From: CBFFRJ01 sp963530515 | Lineage (GTDB): Bacteria; Pseudomonadota; Gammaproteobacteria; Enterobacterales; Enterobacteriaceae | NCBI GenBank assembly: GCA_963530515.1 | Contig: CAUSEC010000003.1 | Coordinates: 154,422 to 218,421, forward strand | Reading direction: 5' to 3' | Length of the DNA stretch: 64,000 bases | The notes under the pieces: model-generated | Seen by the model: the letters and a program-made list of their open reading frames with translations, nothing else | Told to the model about the DNA's origin: nothing | The model's database searches: none | Translations under genes and position numbers: made by a program | Shown: one piece after another, positions 8,281-16,588 of the stretch | Position numbering within the stretch: the stretch's first letter is position 1 | Layout of the letters: each line of letters begins with the position of its first letter

Positions 8281-9126
8281 GTGGCGCGAATTAATACAGC
8301 TTCAATCACGCTCTGTGCTTTGTTGTTCACTACGCTCACGTTTACGCCTTTAGCTAATGCTTCCGAGCAGACGCGAGGCTCGGCCGTACACAAGACGCAT
8401 GTAGTGAAAGCATCCGAACACAAAAAAACCAGCCCGACAGAAAAAACATCAAAGAAAAGCAGTGGCACCGCCTCAAAGGCAACGGCAAAAGCCGAAAACA
8501 AAAAATCAACGGCGACAAAGAAAACGTCGACCGTCAGCAAAAAAACCTCCAGCAGTAAAACCAGCAAGAATACCTCCCGCCATAGTAAATCCAGCAAAAC
8601 TCCCGCTCCGGTTGTTGCTATGACGGAAAAATGCACCAAGCGTAAAGGGCATAAAGCGCAGTGTGTAAAAGTTAAAGGGGGCAAACCTGTCGCGATTTCT
8701 GAAGCGCACAAAGTTCGCATCCAAAAGATTCAGAAAACCGCAATGTCGAAGCTGATGAATCAGATTGGCAAACCTTATCACTGGGGCGGCACCTCTCCGA
8801 TGACCGGTTTTGACTGCAGTGGACTGGTGTATTACGCGTATAAAGACCTCGTGAAATTCCGTATTCCCCGCACTGCGAACGAAATGTATCACCTGCGTGA
8901 TGCTTCTCCGGTCAACGTTGCGGAACTGGAAAGCGGCGATCTTGTGTTTTTCCGTACTCAGGGACGCGGTACGGCTGACCATGTGGGTGTGTATGTCGGC
9001 AACGGCAAATTCATCCAGTCTCCACGTAGCGGTCAGGATATTCAAATAACGTCTTTAAGCGAAGATTACTGGCAGCGTCATTATGTTGGCGCACGTCGTG
9101 TGGTCACGCCTAAAACCATCCGATAG
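8281..9126 (+). CDS. mepH: Murein DD-endopeptidase MepH (NlpC/P60)
   Basis: Cuts D-Ala-mDAP crosslinks in peptidoglycan, allowing new strand insertion. GTG start with AGGGGA upstream gives MARINTASITLCALLF, as in E. coli. Signal peptide residues 1-27; a long Lys/Ser/Thr-rich low-complexity linker (about 38-115); then the NlpC/P60 domain with catalytic Cys in GFDCSGLVYYAY, His in DHVGVYVGNG and a polar third residue near FIQSP. 281 residues against 271 in E. coli; the extra length is in the linker. E. coli sodB, normally next, is missing here. Confidence 0.94.
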   Translation: MARINTASITLCALLFTTLTFTPLANASEQTRGSAVHKTHVVKASEHKKTSPTEKTSKKSSGTASKATAKAENKKSTATKKTSTVSKKTSSSKTSKNTSRHSKSSKTPAPVVAMTEKCTKRKGHKAQCVKVKGGKPVAISEAHKVRIQKIQKTAMSKLMNQIGKPYHWGGTSPMTGFDCSGLVYYAYKDLVKFRIPRTANEMYHLRDASPVNVAELESGDLVFFRTQGRGTADHVGVYVGNGKFIQSPRSGQDIQITSLSEDYWQRHYVGARRVVTPKTIR

Positions 9127-9196
9127 CCCCTCAACTGCCGCCATCGTGGCAGGTAATGTTTCAGGGGTTCAGGATAATCAATGCATCAAGTAAAAG

Positions 9197-9224
9197 GCAG
9201 GAGGGAAACCCTCCTGCTTTTTTT
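9197..9224. terminator. Terminator between mepH and ydhP
   Basis: A perfect 9-bp stem GCAGGAGGG/CCCTCCTGC with AAA loop followed by TTTTTTTT. It terminates mepH and is placed to act on convergent ydhP. Confidence 0.92.
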
Positions 9225-9228
9225 ATTC

Positions 9229-10398
9229 TCAGTCCGTGGCAGCACAGGCGGGGTCTGTGGCCTGACGACCGGACAACAGCACCAGCAGGAATGCCAGGCC
9301 GGCAATGATGGCCCCTGTCACCGGAACAAAGGCATAGCCCAGTCCACCGGAAATTACCGCCCCACCTGCCGCCGCACCCAGCGCGTTACCAAGGTTGAAC
9401 GCCCCGATATTGACCGACGACGAGAGCCCTGGCGCTTCATGCGCCACTCGCATCACTCGCATTTGCAGCGGCGGCACGATTGCGAAGGTCGCCGCACCCC
9501 AGACCACCATGCTGATTGCCGCCCCAAACTCACTGCGCGCAAGCCAGGGAATCGCTACCATGATGGCAATAAGCAGCAGTAAGAAGCCTTTCAGTGTGCC
9601 AGTTACTGAGCGATCGGCCAGTTTGCCGCCGAGATAGTTCCCCAGCGAGAAGCCCACGCCAATCAGCACCAGCATCGCGGTGATGAATGCCGGACCTGCA
9701 TCAGCAATGTTATGCAGCACCGGGGAGATATAGGTGTAAAGCGTAAACATCGCCCCCGCGCCGAGCACGGTAGTGAGCAGAGCTGAAACCACCTGCGGGC
9801 GCATCAACACGGTCAGTTCTTTGCGTACATCGGGTCGCTCCCCTGCACTGCCTTTTGGCAAGGAGAAATACAGACTCGCCATCGCGATAATACCCAGACC
9901 CGCCGTGGCCAGGAATGACATGCGCCAGCCGATAGTTTCACCAAGCCAGGTGGCAGCAGGGACACCGCCGATATTGGCAATCGTCAGCCCCATAAACATG
10001 GTCGCGACCGCGCTCGCCTGTTTCTCTTTTGCCACTACGCTTGCGGCAACCACCGAACCCAGACCAAAGAATGCGCCGTGGTTGAGGCTGGTGATAATAC
10101 GCGACAGCATCAGGGTGGTGTAATCAGGTGAAATCGCCGATAGCACATTACCCAGCGTGAAGATCGCCATTAAGAAGATCAGCGCATTGCGGCGTGCGCG
10201 GTGAGATAGCAGCAGCGTCATGAGCGGCGCCCCCACCATGACGCCAATCGCATAGGCACTGATCAGCATACCTGCGGCCGGAATCGACACATCGACACCG
10301 CGTGCGATGACTGGCAACAGACCCATCGGGGAGAATTCGGTGGTACCGATGCCAAAAGCGCCAATCGCCAGGGCAAGCAGTGGATAGTTAATTTTCAT
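9229..10398 (-). CDS. ydhP: MFS (DHA1 family) transporter YdhP
   Basis: 389 residues with 12 predicted membrane segments, an AraJ/YdhP-type drug:H+ antiporter-like permease. N-terminal GIGTTEFSPMGLLPVIA and the loop-2/3 region (MTLLLSHRARRNAL) fit the major facilitator family. Length equals E. coli YdhP. It is alone on the minus strand; substrate unknown. Confidence 0.9.
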   Translation of the reverse strand: MKINYPLLALAIGAFGIGTTEFSPMGLLPVIARGVDVSIPAAGMLISAYAIGVMVGAPLMTLLLSHRARRNALIFLMAIFTLGNVLSAISPDYTTLMLSRIITSLNHGAFFGLGSVVAASVVAKEKQASAVATMFMGLTIANIGGVPAATWLGETIGWRMSFLATAGLGIIAMASLYFSLPKGSAGERPDVRKELTVLMRPQVVSALLTTVLGAGAMFTLYTYISPVLHNIADAGPAFITAMLVLIGVGFSLGNYLGGKLADRSVTGTLKGFLLLLIAIMVAIPWLARSEFGAAISMVVWGAATFAIVPPLQMRVMRVAHEAPGLSSSVNIGAFNLGNALGAAAGGAVISGGLGYAFVPVTGAIIAGLAFLLVLLSGRQATDPACAATD

Positions 10399-10540
10399 GA
10401 TTTATTGACTCCGGAAATGCCGTGTCGTTAGCCGACACCGTCACAGAAGGCAAAAGTATGACATCAATCACAAAAAACAGTAGTGAGGGAATGGCGAAAA
10501 GAGTATTGCTAAATCAGGGATAATGGCGGGATAAAACAGC

Positions 10541-10560
10541 GAGGGAGAAGACTCTCCCTC
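10541..10560 (-). terminator. Terminator after cydH
   Basis: GAGGGAGA/TCTCCCTC stem, loop of 4, followed on the minus strand by GCTGTTTTA. It ends the monocistronic cydH transcript. Confidence 0.75.
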
Positions 10561-10568
10561 GGGGTCAA

Positions 10569-10658
10569 TCAATGCAGAGCCGCAGTCATTGCACCGGCAA
10601 CAATCAGGGCAAGCACAATTACGGTGGTCACTAAAGAAAACTTCAGGTCGGTGCTCAT
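10569..10658 (-). CDS. cydH: Cytochrome bd-I accessory subunit CydH (YnhF)
   Basis: A 29-residue single-membrane-span protein too short for routine ORF calls: it begins MSTDLKFSLVTTVIVLALIV and ends MTAALH. It is nearly identical to E. coli YnhF, in the same place between ydhP and purR. AAGGAG lies 8 bases before the ATG. In E. coli it is the small fourth subunit of cytochrome bd-I oxidase, packing against CydA near the heme b595/oxygen path. It is encoded far from cydAB and has its own terminator. Confidence 0.95.
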   Translation of the reverse strand: MSTDLKFSLVTTVIVLALIVAGAMTAALH

Positions 10659-10896
10659 CAATTTTTCTCCTTTCTCATTTCCCCACAAAAAGTGAGATAG
10701 CGCATTTTTGCATAAATAAACGTAAAAATCTTGCAGGATTTAGATTGATATACGTTTTAGCTCTTCCCCTTTTGGTCAAGATAAGACAAAATTCGACGCT
10801 AAATTTATTAGCGTACCGGCCATTGACTCCCCTCCTGACGTCCAGTGTCTTTTTCCCGGCGTAATACAGTCCCTCGCGTGGGAAAAGGGTGAAGGC

Positions 10897-10912
10897 AGGC
10901 AAACGTTTACCT
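10897..10912. promoter_or_regulatory. PurR operator O1
   Basis: AGGCAAACGTTTACCT matches the PUR box (ACGCAAACGTTTNCNT). Located 45 bases before purR; autoregulation of purR through such a site is known in E. coli. Confidence 0.85.
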
Positions 10913-10956
10913 TAAGTAATTTCAGGAGCTTATGATATGGCATGGAGTGACATCTG

Positions 10957-11982
10957 ATGGCAACGATCAAAGACGTAGCGAAGCGAGCAAACGTTTCCAC
11001 CACAACCGTATCACATGTAATTAACAAGACGCGATTCGTGGCTGAAGAGACACGTAATGCGGTGTGGGCTGCAATCAAAGAGCTTCACTATTCGCCAAGT
11101 GCCGTCGCCCGTAGCCTGAAGGTGAATCACACCAAATCTATCGGTCTGCTGGCTACCAGCAGCGAAGCGGCCTATTTTGCCGAGATCATCGAAGCCGTAG
11201 AGAAAAACTGTTTCCAGAAGGGCTATACCCTCATTTTGGGCAACGCCTGGAACAATTTTGAAAAACAAGGCGCGTATCTGTCGATGATGGCGCAAAAGCG
11301 CGTTGATGGTCTGCTGGTGATGTGTTCAGAGTACCCGGAATCTCTGCTTACCATGCTGGGCGAGTACCGCCATATCCCGATGGTGGTGATGGACTGGGGT
11401 GAAGCGAAAGCCGATTTTACGGACACCGTTATTGATAACGCGTTCGAAGGCGGCTATATGGCCGGGCGTTATCTCGTTGAACGCGGTCACCGTGACATTG
11501 GCGTTATTCCAGGCCCGCTTGAGCGAAATACCGGCGCCGGTCGCCTGGCTGGCTTTATGAAAGCCATGGAAGAAGCCCACATCAAGGTGCCAGAAAACTG
11601 GATCGTGCAGGGGGATTTTGAGCCGGAATCTGGTTATCGCGCCATGCAGCAAATCCTTGCGCAGTCGCCGCGCCCTACCGCTATTTTCTGCGGCGGCGAC
11701 ATCATGGCTATGGGCGCGCTCTGTGCGGCAGACGAAATGGGGCTGCGCGTGCCGCAGGACATTTCACTGATTGGTTATGACAATGTGCGCAACTCACGCT
11801 TCTTCACCCCGGCGTTGACCACTATCCATCAGCCAAAAGATTCGCTGGGGGAAACCGCGTTTAACATGCTGCTGGATCGCATCGTCAATAAGCGCGAGGT
11901 TTCGCAATCCATTGAAGTGCATCCGCGTCTGATTGAACGTCGTTCGGTTGCCGATGGTCCGTTCCGCGACTATCGCCGTTAA
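10957..11982 (+). CDS. purR: Purine repressor PurR (LacI family)
   Basis: Hypoxanthine/guanine-bound repressor of purine and pyrimidine nucleotide synthesis. 341 residues as in E. coli. The LacI helix-turn-helix and hinge (ATIKDVAKRANVSTTTVSHVINK ... SPSAVARSLKVN, residues 1-60) precede a periplasmic-binding-protein-like corepressor domain, with effector residues such as the Phe/Asp segment VDGLLVMCSEYPE and IIGYDN-like LIGYDNVRNSRF. Two operators flank and enter the gene (10897 and 10985). Confidence 0.97.
   Translation: MATIKDVAKRANVSTTTVSHVINKTRFVAEETRNAVWAAIKELHYSPSAVARSLKVNHTKSIGLLATSSEAAYFAEIIEAVEKNCFQKGYTLILGNAWNNFEKQGAYLSMMAQKRVDGLLVMCSEYPESLLTMLGEYRHIPMVVMDWGEAKADFTDTVIDNAFEGGYMAGRYLVERGHRDIGVIPGPLERNTGAGRLAGFMKAMEEAHIKVPENWIVQGDFEPESGYRAMQQILAQSPRPTAIFCGGDIMAMGALCAADEMGLRVPQDISLIGYDNVRNSRFFTPALTTIHQPKDSLGETAFNMLLDRIVNKREVSQSIEVHPRLIERRSVADGPFRDYRR
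10985..11000. promoter_or_regulatory. PurR operator O2 inside purR
   Basis: GAGCAAACGTTTCCAC, a second PUR box lying over codons 10-15 of purR. E. coli purR is also described as having an intragenic operator, so this is probably functional. Confidence 0.75.
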
Positions 11983-12001
11983 TTTTGCCGGTGGGAGCCG
12001 G

Positions 12002-12913
12002 TCAATCCTGCTCCCACAACCATTCCCGATTCAGCGTTTCGCTGTCACCCAGATAGCTCAGCAGCCAGTTCAGCGCCGGTGACGCGTCGTTTTGTTGCCA
12101 GGTCAGGCAGCAGGCCGCATCCGGGAACGGATTTTCCAGCGTCAATGCCACCCACTCCCCTTTGTCCAGCCACGGGCGCGCGAAATGCGATGGCACCATC
12201 CCCACGCAAAGCCCGGCAGAGAGGCAGGCAGCAGAGGACTCCCAGTCCGGCGCAACGATGCGTTTCTGATTATCCAGCAGCCAGGTAATACGTTTGGGCA
12301 GAGAGCGTGAAGTATCTTCCCTCACCAGTGAGGGCCAGTTGCGCAACGTCTCATCACTGAGCGGGGCCGCCATTCTGGCCAGCGGATGATGGCTTGCCAC
12401 CACGCATTTCCAGCTCAACATGCCCATATCACGGAAGGTGTAGCGCCCCCCTACGGGGATCGCCTGCGTCGCGCCAATCGCCAGCTCAACGCGGCCATCC
12501 GCCAGCGCGTCCCAGACGCCGTTGAACACCTCCTGAAACACCAGCAGCTCAACATCACTGAAGTGGCGATAGAAATCGACAATCATCTGCCGGGTCCGTT
12601 CCGGTTTCACGATATTGTCCACGGCGATGGCCAGTTGCCCACGCCAGCCGTTAGCGATTTGCTGGCATTGTTGCCGGGTGATCTGCATTTTTTTGATAAC
12701 AGAACGCCCTTCTTTTAAAAAAAGTGCGCCAGCAGGGGTGAGTTCCACATCCCGGTGCCTGCGCTGAAAAAGCTCGACGGCGAGCCACTCTTCGAGTTGC
12801 CGTACGGTATAGCTGACCGCAGAGGGCACCCGGTGTAGCTCTTGTGCAGCACCGCTGAAGCTGCCATTACGCGCAACCGCATCTATCACTTCAAGGGAAT
12901 ATTCTGACCACAT
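12002..12913 (-). CDS. punR: LysR-type regulator PunR (YdhB)
   Basis: 303 residues: an N-terminal winged helix (SLEVIDAVARNGSFSGAAQELHR... residues 1-60, LysR signature) and a C-terminal effector domain. It lies divergent from the transporter gene punC, the classical LysR regulator-target layout; in E. coli PunR activates punC in response to purine nucleosides. A few residues shorter than E. coli YdhB (310). Confidence 0.92.
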   Translation of the reverse strand: MWSEYSLEVIDAVARNGSFSGAAQELHRVPSAVSYTVRQLEEWLAVELFQRRHRDVELTPAGALFLKEGRSVIKKMQITRQQCQQIANGWRGQLAIAVDNIVKPERTRQMIVDFYRHFSDVELLVFQEVFNGVWDALADGRVELAIGATQAIPVGGRYTFRDMGMLSWKCVVASHHPLARMAAPLSDETLRNWPSLVREDTSRSLPKRITWLLDNQKRIVAPDWESSAACLSAGLCVGMVPSHFARPWLDKGEWVALTLENPFPDAACCLTWQQNDASPALNWLLSYLGDSETLNREWLWEQD

Positions 12914-13026
12914 ATTGTGCCTGCAAAAAATTTGAAACCAGTGCGCAAATATTAGCGTTTCACAACGCGAGTTTCACTCCCTAGACTCTGTTTCCCTGTT
13001 CACCTGCACAATAAAGAGATATTGCC

Positions 13027-14226
13027 ATGCAACCAGGAAAAGGATTTTTAGTCTGGCTGGCGGGATTAAGCGTACTGGGCTTCCTTGCCACCGACATGTA
13101 TCTGCCTGCTTTCGCCAACATTCAGCAAGATTTAAACACCTCCCCCGCAGTCGTCAGCGCGACGCTGAGCCTGTTCCTCGCCGGTTTTGCCGTCGCGCAG
13201 CTGGTCTGGGGGCCCCTCTCTGACCGCTATGGACGTAAACCCATTCTGCTGAGCGGACTGGCGATCTTTGCCTTTGGTTGTCTGGGCATGCTTTGGGTGC
13301 AGGATGCGCGCTGGCTGCTGGTATTGCGCTTTATTCAGGCGATTGGCGTGTGTGCTGCCGCCGTCACCTGGCAGGCGCTGGTGACCGACCATTATCCGGC
13401 GCAGCGTACTAACCGCATTTTTGCCACTATCATGCCGCTGGTGGGGTTATCTCCGGCCCTCGCGCCGCTGCTTGGCAGTTGGATCCTCGCACATTTCTCC
13501 TGGCAGGCTATTTTCGCCACGCTGTTCGCCATTGCCGTTGTGCTGATGATCCCCGCGCTGCGCCTGCGCGCCGTTCCACGTAAAGCGGCCCCGGACAGCC
13601 AGCCGGTGACCTTCACCACGCTGCTGCGTGACAAAGCCTACCGAGGCAACGTGTTGATTTATGCCGCTTGCTCCGCCAGCTTCTTCGCCTGGCTGACTGG
13701 CTCGCCCTTTATTTTGCACGAGATGGGCTACGGCCCGGCCATTATTGGCCTGAGCTATGTTCCGCAGACTATCGCCTTCCTCGTAGGGGGTTACAGCTGC
13801 CGCTGGGCGCTGCAAAAATGGTCAGGTGCGAGTTTGCTGCCGTGGCTGCTGGTCGCCTTTGCCATCAGCGTGATTGCCACCTGGGCTGTCGGCCTGATGC
13901 CAGGAGCTTCACTCACCGCGCTACTGATCCCCTTCTGCCTGATGGCCGTCGCGAACGGGGCAATTTACCCTATCGTGGTAGCAGAAGCCCTGCGTCCCTT
14001 CCCTCATGCAACGGGTCGTGCAGCCGCACTGCAAAATACGCTTCAGCTGGGACTGTGCTTTATCGCAAGCCTTGTCGTATCGGCACTGATCGCTTTCCCT
14101 CTGCTGGCCACCACCAGCGTGATGCTATCGACGGTTCTGCTGTCGGCTCTGGGGTTCGTGATGCAGCGTCGCGAAAGTGATGCTCGTCACAATGCAGAGG
14201 CTGTTGAGTCCTCAACGCACGCGTAA
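13027..14226 (+). CDS. punC: MFS purine nucleoside transporter PunC (YdhC)
   Basis: 399 residues, 12-span DHA1 (Bcr/CflA-like) transporter. N-terminal FLATDMYLPAFANIQ and the loop motif GPLSDRYGRKPILL are diagnostic. E. coli YdhC was renamed PunC for its role in adenosine/purine use under PunR. It starts 113 bases from the divergent punR; AGAGATATTGCC precedes the ATG. Confidence 0.92.
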   Translation: MQPGKGFLVWLAGLSVLGFLATDMYLPAFANIQQDLNTSPAVVSATLSLFLAGFAVAQLVWGPLSDRYGRKPILLSGLAIFAFGCLGMLWVQDARWLLVLRFIQAIGVCAAAVTWQALVTDHYPAQRTNRIFATIMPLVGLSPALAPLLGSWILAHFSWQAIFATLFAIAVVLMIPALRLRAVPRKAAPDSQPVTFTTLLRDKAYRGNVLIYAACSASFFAWLTGSPFILHEMGYGPAIIGLSYVPQTIAFLVGGYSCRWALQKWSGASLLPWLLVAFAISVIATWAVGLMPGASLTALLIPFCLMAVANGAIYPIVVAEALRPFPHATGRAAALQNTLQLGLCFIASLVVSALIAFPLLATTSVMLSTVLLSALGFVMQRRESDARHNAEAVESSTHA

Positions 14227-14523
14227 TTGCCTTCGCGATTATGTGACAATTATGTGATTAGCTTGCTAATCGTTTTTGGTTGTCTCAGCCGATTTTGAGG
14301 CCTATACTCATTTTCGGCTGTTCTAAAATAAAATTATGCAAGCGTTAACGGGAGCCGGATTGCTCCCGTTTCACCATGGAAGGCCTTTCTGGCAAGGGCT
14401 ATCTCCCTTCCTCTGTTCTACGTCGGATATCAGCCTCACGGTTCAACCGTGATATTTCTCACACCCCAAAGGCGGCAACGCATAATTTGTTGGGATCAAT
14501 CACTTGCAGGTGATGGAGAAGTT
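14227..14523 (+). promoter_or_regulatory. cfa promoter and long leader region
   Basis: 297 bases between punC and cfa. A hairpin (AACGGGAGC/GCTCCCGTT, 14347-14371) without a T-run may mark the punC end. The rest fits the cfa 5' region, which in E. coli has a distal sigma70 and a proximal sigmaS promoter and a long leader bound by sRNAs such as RydC. No such sRNA site was proved here. Confidence 0.5.
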
Positions 14524-15672
14524 ATGAGTTCATCGTGTATAGACGAAGTTAGCGTACGGGATGATAACTGGTTCCGTATAGCAAGCGAGCTATTGAGTCG
14601 CGCCGGTATTCAGGTTAACGGTTCAGCGGCATCGGACATCCAGGTTAAGCATCCGGATTTTTTTAAACGTGTATTACAAGAGGGTTCGCTTGGGCTTGGT
14701 GAAAGCTACATGGACGGCTGGTGGGAGTGTGACCGGCTGGATACTTTTTTTAACAAGGTGCTGCGTGCAGGCCTGGAAAGTCAACTTCCACACCATCTGA
14801 AAGACACCCTGCGGATTGCCGGGGCAAGATTATTTAATCTGCAAACAAAAAAACGTGCATGGATCGTTGGCAAAGAGCACTACGACCTGGGTAATGACCT
14901 TTTTACCCGAATGCTGGATCCGCAGATGCAATACTCTTGCGCCTACTGGAAGGATGCCGGTGAGCTTGAAGAGGCACAAATCGCGAAACTCACCCTTATT
15001 TGTGAAAAACTGCAGCTTGTGCCTGGCATGCGTGTGCTGGATATCGGCTGTGGTTGGGGTGGGCTGGCGCAGTTTATGGCGCAGCGTTATGGCGTGAGTG
15101 TAGTAGGTGTCACCATTTCCGCAGAGCAACAAAAGATGGCGCAGGAACGCTGTTCTGGTCTTGATGTGGACATTCGGCTGCAGGATTATCGCGATCTCAA
15201 TGAACAATTTGATCGTATTGTTTCTGTCGGCATGTTTGAACACGTAGGGCCGAAGAACTACGCCACGTATTTCGCCGTGGTTGACCGTAATCTCAAACCC
15301 GACGGCTTATTTTTACTGCATACCATCGGTTCGAAAAAAACCGACCTTAGCGTTGATCCCTGGATAGATCGTTATATCTTCCCGAACGGTTGTCTTCCTT
15401 CCGTTCGCCAGATTGCGACGGCCAGCGAGTCCCATTTCGTTATGGAAGACTGGCATAATTTTGGTGCGGATTACGATAAAACGCTGATGGCCTGGTACGA
15501 ACGTTTCCTTAAAAGCTGGCCGGATATTGCGGACAACTATTCAGAACGCTTCAAACGTATGTTTAGCTATTATTTGAACGCCTGCGCGGGTGCATTTCGT
15601 GCGCGGGATATTCAACTCTGGCAGGTTGTGTTTAGCCGGGGTGTAGAAGAAGGCTTACGCGTAGCACGTTAA
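14524..15672 (+). CDS. cfa: Cyclopropane-fatty-acyl-phospholipid synthase
   Basis: SAM-dependent transfer of a methylene to unsaturated acyl chains of membrane phospholipids at stationary phase or in acid. 382 residues from MSSSCIDEVSV, exactly E. coli length; an upstream ATG at 14449 is rejected because GGAG sits 6 bases before this one. Motifs: LGLGESYMDGWWECD, the SAM site VLDIGCGWGGLA, VGVTISAEQQ, and the bicarbonate/active-site region with FEHVGPKNY and the conserved Cys in YSCAYWKDA. Confidence 0.97.
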   Translation: MSSSCIDEVSVRDDNWFRIASELLSRAGIQVNGSAASDIQVKHPDFFKRVLQEGSLGLGESYMDGWWECDRLDTFFNKVLRAGLESQLPHHLKDTLRIAGARLFNLQTKKRAWIVGKEHYDLGNDLFTRMLDPQMQYSCAYWKDAGELEEAQIAKLTLICEKLQLVPGMRVLDIGCGWGGLAQFMAQRYGVSVVGVTISAEQQKMAQERCSGLDVDIRLQDYRDLNEQFDRIVSVGMFEHVGPKNYATYFAVVDRNLKPDGLFLLHTIGSKKTDLSVDPWIDRYIFPNGCLPSVRQIATASESHFVMEDWHNFGADYDKTLMAWYERFLKSWPDIADNYSERFKRMFSYYLNACAGAFRARDIQLWQVVFSRGVEEGLRVAR

Positions 15673-15680
15673 TTCAACAA

Positions 15681-15712
15681 TAAACCCCGACAAGTCGGGG
15701 TTTATTTTTTTT
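15681..15712. terminator. Terminator between cfa and ribC
   Basis: AAACCCCGA/TCGGGGTTT stem with CAAG loop followed by TTTATTTTTTTT; the two genes converge here. Confidence 0.92.
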
Positions 15713-15717
15713 ATCTC

Positions 15718-16362
15718 TTATTCGTCGCTCGCCGCCGTCATCGCGGCAGCCGCTTCTTTGGCCGCCAGTACACGCTCAACGGTGTCGACCACTGCCTGGG
15801 TTTGCGGATCGATTTCAATATTCACCCGATGGCCGAGCTTTTTGGCGCCCAGCGTTGTGCGCTGAAGCGTCTCGGGGATCAGATGCACGCAGAAACGTGT
15901 CGCTGTCACTTCTCCGACCGTCAGGCTGATACCGTCAATGCCAATAAATCCTTTATAAAGGATGTATTTCATTAAGGTCGGATCCTGCACCTTGAACCAA
16001 ATCTGGCGATTATTTTCGGAGGTCAGAATTTTGGAAATTTCAGCGGTGGTCATAATATGGCCGGACATAACATGGCCACCAATTTCATCACTGAATTTCG
16101 CTGCCCGCTCAACGTTCACCGCATCACCAATCGCTAAATCACCCAGATTGGTAATGCGCAGCGTTTCTTTCATTAAGTCGAAACTAATATGACTGCCTTT
16201 AATATCCGTTACGGTCAGGCAACAGCCATTATTGGCAATAGAAGCCCCTGTCTCAATGCCGTCCAGCATGTGCTCAGGTAACTCAACAACATGCGTGCGG
16301 AAATTCGGTTTATCATCGACAGACACCAGTTTTGCCGTGCCCTGTACAATACCAGTAAACAT
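15718..16362 (-). CDS. ribC: Riboflavin synthase (alpha subunit)
   Basis: Dismutates two 6,7-dimethyl-8-ribityllumazine to riboflavin. 214 residues from MFTGIVQGTAKL (E. coli 213); AGGAG lies 9 bases upstream, so the longer frame to 16470 is rejected. Two lumazine-binding barrel repeats are seen: the first ending SIANNGCCLTVTDI, the second GFIGIDGISLTVGEV. The N-terminal MFTGIVQ with Phe2 is the catalytic signature. The C-terminal AAAAMTAASDE tail differs from E. coli. In E. coli this enzyme is called ribC or ribE. Confidence 0.96.
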   Translation of the reverse strand: MFTGIVQGTAKLVSVDDKPNFRTHVVELPEHMLDGIETGASIANNGCCLTVTDIKGSHISFDLMKETLRITNLGDLAIGDAVNVERAAKFSDEIGGHVMSGHIMTTAEISKILTSENNRQIWFKVQDPTLMKYILYKGFIGIDGISLTVGEVTATRFCVHLIPETLQRTTLGAKKLGHRVNIEIDPQTQAVVDTVERVLAAKEAAAAMTAASDE

Positions 16363-16588
16363 GCCACCACTCCTGTATTCCAATTTCACGGTGTAACCGT
16401 TTTCTGAATGCACAATAACAGGTGGAAATTCATGTTGCCAGCCCTGCTCCCCCGCAGGCACTTTTTTCACTAGATAATTGGCTAATCCCCGCTACAATAG
16501 TCTGGCTTATTCCCCTGCTCCTCCTCTTGCTGCCAGTAAAGGCGGCGTTTTTTATCTCTCCAATAACAACAATATATAGGTGTTCGCA

